From: Lysobacter_F sp035645555
GTDB taxonomy: Bacteria > Pseudomonadota > Gammaproteobacteria > Xanthomonadales > Xanthomonadaceae
Direction of reading: 5' to 3'
NCBI GenBank assembly: GCA_035645555.1
Contig: DASQMI010000097.1
Location: 62,001 to 126,000, forward strand
Length of the DNA stretch: 64,000 nucleotides
Part shown: positions 59,507 through 64,000 of the stretch, piece by piece
How the letters are laid out: every line of letters starts with the position of its first letter
Position numbering within the stretch: position 1 is the first letter of the stretch
Made by a program: the position numbers and the translations under genes
The notes under the pieces: model-generated
The model's database searches: none
Told to the model about the DNA's origin: nothing
Seen by the model: only the letters and a program-made list of their open reading frames with translations

Positions 59507-59782
59507 ATGATCCGCTCCGACAACCCCGAGCACGGCTTCCAGTTTCCTGGCACGTTCGAGCTGAGCGCGATGGGGGCGGCCGACGCCGACCTCGAGCGCC
59601 AGCTGCCGCAGCGGCTGGCCGAGGCTGGCATCCGCGTGGTCGCCGGCAGTGTCAACACGCGGCATTCGAGCAACGGCCGCTACGTCTCGGTGCGGATCCG
59701 CTTCCATGCCGAAAGCCGCAGCCAGTACGAGCAGGCCCACCAGCTGCTGCGCGACCACCCGGCAGTGAAGTGGACGCTGTGA
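59507..59782 (+). CDS. ybeD: YbeD (DUF493) family protein
   Basis: A 91-residue protein with the ferredoxin-like ACT-type fold of YbeD: PEHGFQFPGTFELSAMGAAD and YVSVRIRFHAESRSQYEQAHQLLRDHPAVKWTL. It sits directly before lipB as in E. coli; its function is unknown and it has been suggested to relate to lipoate or regulation. Stop and lipB start overlap (gtga). Confidence 0.94.
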   Translation: MIRSDNPEHGFQFPGTFELSAMGAADADLERQLPQRLAEAGIRVVAGSVNTRHSSNGRYVSVRIRFHAESRSQYEQAHQLLRDHPAVKWTL

Positions 59783-60447
59783 GCCGTCCGGCGCTGCTGC
59801 GCGACCTCGGCCGCCGCGCCTACGAGCCGGTGTGGCGCGCGATGCAGGCGTTCACCGACGCGCGCGACGCCGACACGACCGACGAACTCTGGCTGGTCGA
59901 GCACGACCCGGTGTTCACCCTCGGCCAGGCCGGCCGCCCCGAGCACGTGCTGATGCCCGGCGACATCCCGGTGCTGCACGTCGATCGCGGCGGCCAGGTG
60001 ACCTACCACGGGCCCGGCCAGATCGTGCTGTACCCGCTGCTCGACCTGCGCCGGCTCGGGATCGGCGTGCGCGAGTACGTCGAGAAGCTCGAGCAGGCCA
60101 CGATCGACACGCTGGCCGAATGGAACATCCACGGCGAGCGCCGCGAGGGCGCGCCTGGCGTGTACGTCGCCGGCGCCAAGGTGATGGCGCTGGGCATCCG
60201 CGTGCGCCGCGGCTGCACGTTCCACGGGCTGGCGTTCAACGTGGCGATGGACCTGGAGCCGTTCGGCCGCATCAACCCCTGCGGCTACGCCGGGCTGCGG
60301 GTGACCTCGGTGCTAGACTTGGGCGGCCCGTCCGGGTTGGACGCGGTGAAGCCGGTGCTGCTCGCGCACGTGGCGCGCCAGTTCGGCCTGTCGATCGAGC
60401 CCGCGCCCGATCCCGAGCGCGCCGCTGTCCTCGCCGTTTCGCCCTGA
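59779..60447 (+). CDS. lipB: Octanoyl-[acyl carrier protein]:protein N-octanoyltransferase
   Basis: A 222-residue enzyme that moves octanoyl from ACP to lipoyl domains. The signature RGGQVTYHGPGQIVLYPLLDL, Lys in AGAKVMALGIRV and Cys168 in INPCGYAGL form the acyl-transfer site. It starts with GTG at 59779, overlapping the ybeD stop; a GTG at 59770 in frame is an alternative. Length normal. lipA follows after 34 nt. Confidence 0.96.
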   Translation: MSRPALLRDLGRRAYEPVWRAMQAFTDARDADTTDELWLVEHDPVFTLGQAGRPEHVLMPGDIPVLHVDRGGQVTYHGPGQIVLYPLLDLRRLGIGVREYVEKLEQATIDTLAEWNIHGERREGAPGVYVAGAKVMALGIRVRRGCTFHGLAFNVAMDLEPFGRINPCGYAGLRVTSVLDLGGPSGLDAVKPVLLAHVARQFGLSIEPAPDPERAAVLAVSP

Positions 60448-60481
60448 TCGACGCCGCGCCGCGCGCCCGAGTCCCCACGCC

Positions 60482-61486
60482 ATGACCGACACCGCCAGCA
60501 AGACCATCCCGCTCACGGTCATCAGCGAGCCCGCCGGCACGCTGCAGCCCGGCGCGAAGCAGCTCGGCGGCGACAAGATCGCGCGCTCGCCGGTGCAGTT
60601 CGCCGATGCGCCGGTGCTGCGCAAGCCGTCGTGGATCCGGGTGCGGCTGCCGAACGACAACTCGGTGGCCCGGCTCAAGGCCAAGCTGCGCGAGAACCGG
60701 CTGGTGACGGTCTGCGAGGAGGCCAGCTGCCCGAACATCCACGAGTGCTTCGGCCATGGCACCGCCACGTTCATGATCCTGGGCGAGGTCTGCACCCGCC
60801 GCTGCTCGTTCTGCGACGTCGCCCACGGCCGGCCGAAGCCGCCGGATCCGCAGGAGCCGGAAAACCTCGCGCGCACGGTCGCCGACATGGGCCTGCGCTA
60901 CGTGGTGGTGACCAGCGTCGACCGCGACGACCTGCGGGACGGCGGTGCCCAGCATTTCGTCGATTGCATCGCGGCGATCCGCGCGCACAGCCCCGCCACG
61001 AAGATCGAGATCCTCACGCCCGACTTCCGCGGTCGCGGCCGCATGGAGCGCGCGCTGGAGATCCTCGCGACGAATCCGCCGGACGTGTTCAACCATAACG
61101 TCGAGACGGTGCCGGACCTGTACCCGAACGTGCGTCCGGGCGCGGATTACCAGTGGTCGCTGACCCTGCTGCAGAAGTTCAAGGCGCAGCACCCGCACGT
61201 GCCGACCAAGTCCGGGATCATGCTCGGCCTGGGCGAGACGCTGGAGCAGGTGCAGGCCACCCTGCGCGATTTGCGCGCGCACGACGTCGACATGGTCACG
61301 ATCGGCCAGTACCTGCAGCCCACGCCGCACCACCACCCGGTGCTGCGCTACTGGACGCCGGAGGAGTTCGCCGAGCTCGCCGACTACGGCCACGCGATCG
61401 GCTTCACCCACGTCGCCTCCGGCCCGTTGGTGCGCTCGTCCTACCACGCCGACCGCCAGGCGGCGGAGGCCGGCTTCGCCGGCTGA
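60482..61486 (+). CDS. lipA: Lipoyl synthase
   Basis: A 334-residue radical SAM enzyme that inserts two sulfurs into octanoyl groups. The auxiliary cluster CEEASCPNIHEC and the radical-SAM CTRRCSFC are both present, with FMILGEVCTRRCSFCDV. It carries a 55-residue N-terminal extension before LRKPSWIRV that is longer than in E. coli. It is the last gene of ybeD-lipB-lipA. Confidence 0.97.
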   Translation: MTDTASKTIPLTVISEPAGTLQPGAKQLGGDKIARSPVQFADAPVLRKPSWIRVRLPNDNSVARLKAKLRENRLVTVCEEASCPNIHECFGHGTATFMILGEVCTRRCSFCDVAHGRPKPPDPQEPENLARTVADMGLRYVVVTSVDRDDLRDGGAQHFVDCIAAIRAHSPATKIEILTPDFRGRGRMERALEILATNPPDVFNHNVETVPDLYPNVRPGADYQWSLTLLQKFKAQHPHVPTKSGIMLGLGETLEQVQATLRDLRAHDVDMVTIGQYLQPTPHHHPVLRYWTPEEFAELADYGHAIGFTHVASGPLVRSSYHADRQAAEAGFAG

Positions 61487-61665
61487 ACGCGCCGGTCTTG
61501 GCGCGCCGTCCAGCTCTCTGAACGCTTTCGCGACCGGCCGTCCGCACGCGCGCCGGGGTGGATGACAGCCCCTGCAACTTCCGGCACTGTGGGGCGGTCC
61601 AAACCCGCACCATGCTGATGCCGCATTCCTCCCCGCCAGGCGTGGCGCCCCACCGGTCCGTGCCG

Positions 61666-63855
61666 ATGAAACTGAAGACTTCCCTGCTTGCGCTGCTGCT
61701 GGCCGCTCCGCTGGCGCTGCTGGCGCGCGACGACGCCGCGCGCGCGACCGCGACCGAGCTGCCCTCAGGCCCCACCACCGACCAGGCCACCGCCGCACGG
61801 CTGGTGCACGGCCTGCTGTCGGATTCGCAGTACGCCTACCGCCCGCGTGCGCTCGACGACACGCTGTCGCAGGACGTGTACAAGCGCTACCTCGAGGCGC
61901 TGGATCCGTCCAAGCAGTTCTTCACCGCCGCCGACATCGCCAAGCTCGACGCGTACCGCGGGCGGCTCGACGATGCCATCAAGGGCGGCGAGCTGGAGCC
62001 CGCGTACACCATCTTCACCCTGTTCAAGCAGCGGGTGGACGAGCGCGTCGCGTTCGCGCGCGCGCTGCTGAAGCGCGACATCTTCCAGTTCGACAAGGAC
62101 GACCGCTTCGAATACGACCGCGAGGATGCGCCGTGGCCGGCCGATCAGGCCGCGCTGGACGCGCTGTGGACGCAGTCGGTGCGCAACGACTGGCTGCGGC
62201 TGAAGCTCGCCGGCAAGAAGCCCGAGGACATCGCCAAGACGCTCGACAAGCGCTACGCCAACCTCGGCCGCAGCGTCGCCGAGCTGAAGGGCGAAGACGT
62301 GTTCCAGACCTTCCTCAACAGCTACGCCAACGCGATCGACCCGCACACCGACTACTTCACCCCGCGCACGGCCGACAACTTCAACATGTCGATGTCGCTG
62401 TCGCTGGAAGGCATCGGCGCGGTGCTGCAGCGCCAGGACGACGTGGTGGCGATCCGCGAGATCGTCCCCGGCGGCCCGGCGAGCACGTCCGGCAAGCTCA
62501 AGCCCGGCGACCGCGTGGTCGCGGTCGGGCAGGGCGACAGCGGGCCGATGGAGGACGTGATCGGCTGGCGCATCGACGATGTGGTCGCCAAGATCCGCGG
62601 CGCCAAGGGCACGCGCGTGCGGCTGGACGTGATCCCGGCCGAGATGGGCCTGGACAGCAAGCCGACCCGTATCGTGCTGGTGCGCGACCGCGTGCGCCTG
62701 GAGGACCAGGCGGCGAAGTCGGAAATCCACACCGTGCCGGGTGAGAACGGCGAGCCGGCGCTGCGGATCGGCGTGATCAAGCTGCCGGGCTTCTACCAGG
62801 ACTTCGAGGGTCGGCGGAAGAACAGCGCCGACTACGCTTCGGCCACCCGCGACGTCGCCCGCCTGCTCGGCAAGCTGCGCGCGGAGAAGGTCGACGGCGT
62901 CGTGCTCGACCTGCGCAACAACGGCGGCGGCTCGCTCGCCGAGGCGATCGAGCTGACCGGCCTGTTCATCGACCGCGGCCCGGTGGTGCAGGTGCGCGAA
63001 TCCGGCGGCCGCGTGGTGGTCAACGGCGACGACGATCCCGGCGTGGTCTGGGACGGTCCGCTCGCGGTGCTGATCAACCGTGGCTCGGCTTCGGCGTCGG
63101 AGATCTTCGCCGGTGCGATCCAGGATTACGGCCGCGGCCTCGTGATCGGCGAGACGACGTTCGGCAAGGGCACGGTGCAGAACCTCGTCGACCTCGACCG
63201 CTGGCCGGCGAACGAATCGCCGCGCTTCGGCCAGGTCAAGCTGACCATCGCGCAGTTCTTCCGCGTCAGCGGCGGCTCCACCCAGAACAAGGGCATCGAA
63301 CCGGACATCGCGTTCCCGGCCTCGGTGGACGCCAGCGAGTACGGCGAGAGCACCTACGACAACGCGCTGCCGTGGACGCGCATCGCCGCCGTGCCGCACA
63401 TCCGCTACGGCAACTTCGCGCCGCTGGTGTCGCGCCTGGACACGCTGCACAAGCAGCGCGTCGCCCAGGACAAGGAATTCCAGTGGTGGAAGGAGGACGT
63501 GGCCGAGTTCCGCGCCGAGAGCGAGAAGAAATGGGTCTCGCTCAACGAGGCCGAGCGCCGCGCCGAGCGCGACCGCGACGAGGCCAAGCGCAAGCAGCGC
63601 CAGGCCGAACGCAAGGCGCTGGGGCTGGCGTTGGATCCGCTCGCCGAGGAGCTCTACGACGACGGCCTGGCGGCGAACGAGCGCGACATCGCCAAGGACG
63701 CCGAGCGCGAGAAGCTCGCCGAGAAGCGTCCGGACCCGCTGCTGCGCGAGTCCGCGGCGATCCTCGCCGACGCGATCCGGCTGCTCAATGCCGATCGCCA
63801 GCTGTCCGCGCAGGTGTTGCCGCGTGGCAGCACGCCGCAGCAGTGGGCGCACTGA
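61666..63855 (+). CDS. prc: Tail-specific protease Prc
   Basis: A 729-residue periplasmic S41 protease with a PDZ domain (about 250-340). Signal peptide: MKLKTSLLALLLAAPLALLA. The catalytic Ser476 in SASASEIF and Lys501 in TTFGKGTVQ are spaced 25 residues apart, as in E. coli Tsp, with Asp487 in QDYGRG between. The N-terminal helical domain is kept and a C-terminal coiled segment (DRDEAKRKQRQAERK) follows. The start at 61666 begins the signal peptide; the open frame reaches 61558. Confidence 0.96.
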   Translation: MKLKTSLLALLLAAPLALLARDDAARATATELPSGPTTDQATAARLVHGLLSDSQYAYRPRALDDTLSQDVYKRYLEALDPSKQFFTAADIAKLDAYRGRLDDAIKGGELEPAYTIFTLFKQRVDERVAFARALLKRDIFQFDKDDRFEYDREDAPWPADQAALDALWTQSVRNDWLRLKLAGKKPEDIAKTLDKRYANLGRSVAELKGEDVFQTFLNSYANAIDPHTDYFTPRTADNFNMSMSLSLEGIGAVLQRQDDVVAIREIVPGGPASTSGKLKPGDRVVAVGQGDSGPMEDVIGWRIDDVVAKIRGAKGTRVRLDVIPAEMGLDSKPTRIVLVRDRVRLEDQAAKSEIHTVPGENGEPALRIGVIKLPGFYQDFEGRRKNSADYASATRDVARLLGKLRAEKVDGVVLDLRNNGGGSLAEAIELTGLFIDRGPVVQVRESGGRVVVNGDDDPGVVWDGPLAVLINRGSASASEIFAGAIQDYGRGLVIGETTFGKGTVQNLVDLDRWPANESPRFGQVKLTIAQFFRVSGGSTQNKGIEPDIAFPASVDASEYGESTYDNALPWTRIAAVPHIRYGNFAPLVSRLDTLHKQRVAQDKEFQWWKEDVAEFRAESEKKWVSLNEAERRAERDRDEAKRKQRQAERKALGLALDPLAEELYDDGLAANERDIAKDAEREKLAEKRPDPLLRESAAILADAIRLLNADRQLSAQVLPRGSTPQQWAH

Positions 63856-63885
63856 CGTCCTAACGCGCCAGAACGGGACCGGATC

Positions 63886-63909
63886 GGCGGGCGCCTGCGG
63901 GCGCCCGCC
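63886..63909. terminator. Hairpin between prc and the converging gene
   Basis: The arms ggcgggcgcc and ggcgcccgcc form a 10-bp perfect stem with loop tgcg. It lies between the stops of two converging genes, so it may act in both directions. Only a short T run follows (gttt). Confidence 0.6.
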
Positions 63910-63933
63910 GCGTTTGCGGCGGCGCCGGCCGCT

Positions 63934-64000
63934 TCAGCGCCGCCGGCGCGGCCCGGCGCGGGTCGGCAGCTGCAGGCCCTGCTTGACCACCTCGAACACC
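63934..64000 (-). CDS. C-terminal end of an unidentified minus-strand gene
   Basis: Reading right to left from the window edge, the frame gives VFEVVKQGLQLPTR, a basic tail and a stop at 63936-63934. Only 21 codons are visible, so I cannot name the protein. It converges with prc across a hairpin. Confidence 0.5.
   Translation of the reverse strand, partial: VFEVVKQGLQLPTRAGPRRRR

Overview
The window is a gene-dense, very GC-rich chromosomal segment. Several things point to a gammaproteobacterium of the Lysobacteraceae/Xanthomonadaceae (Lysobacter/Luteimonas-like): an algR-hemC neighbourhood, lptM-dapF-DUF484-xerC, HslV with a 12-residue propeptide, mreBCD-mrdAB-mltB-rlpA-dacC-ybeD-lipB-lipA, several secreted S9/M1/S41 peptidases, and intergenic REP-like sequences of the type GTAGGAGCGGCTTTAGCCGC. 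The genus is an inference from gene content; there is no rRNA or tRNA here to test it. I see no prophage, insertion sequence, CRISPR array, tRNA or rRNA.

Layout. 1-9300: end of a GGDEF protein, small secreted proteins, two single-domain enzymes (SDR, isochorismatase-like hydrolase), a CYP152-type P450 peroxygenase, an S41 peptidase-like protein, an FMN reductase, a cold-shock protein with a long leader and a secreted polysaccharide deacetylase. 9400-12550: two small helical proteins that resemble each other, followed by a membrane CHASE4-GGDEF-EAL protein. 12549-16032: ku-ligD, a complete two-gene end-joining system. 16200-20130: small DUF proteins, an SDR and a YciI/MFS pair. 20556-23108: carboxylesterase, LytTR regulator (AlgR-like), hemC, then a REP cluster.

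23333-28144 (minus): four tightly packed genes for a membrane-bound molybdoenzyme of the SoeABC/DmsABC type with an extra 68-residue membrane protein between the catalytic and iron-sulfur subunits. A WYL regulator and a patatin-like lipase gene are divergent from it. 30646-35050: two secreted prolyl-oligopeptidase-family enzymes in tandem. 35184-40721: YbaN, lptM-dapF-DUF484-xerC and hslVU, with a hairpin-rich intergenic repeat before hslV. 40725-47467: a secreted HExxH protein, an AraC regulator, DUF2269, MOSC, ubiE, an M1 peptidase lipoprotein and another lipoprotein. 47491-47625 is a second REP cluster.

48849-61486 is a long cell-wall and elongasome block: mreB, mreC, mreD, PBP2, RodA, MltB, RlpA and DacC, then a CsgG-like protein and the lipoylation genes ybeD-lipB-lipA. 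The window ends with the tail-specific protease Prc and the last codons of a minus-strand gene.

No clearly new multi-gene system is evident. The observations most worth a second look are: five genes whose -10-like hexamer ends exactly 7 nt before the start codon (probable leaderless mRNAs); the extra membrane gene inside the molybdoenzyme operon; the small-protein pair next to the c-di-GMP enzyme; and two unassigned secreted proteins with HExxH zinc-site motifs.
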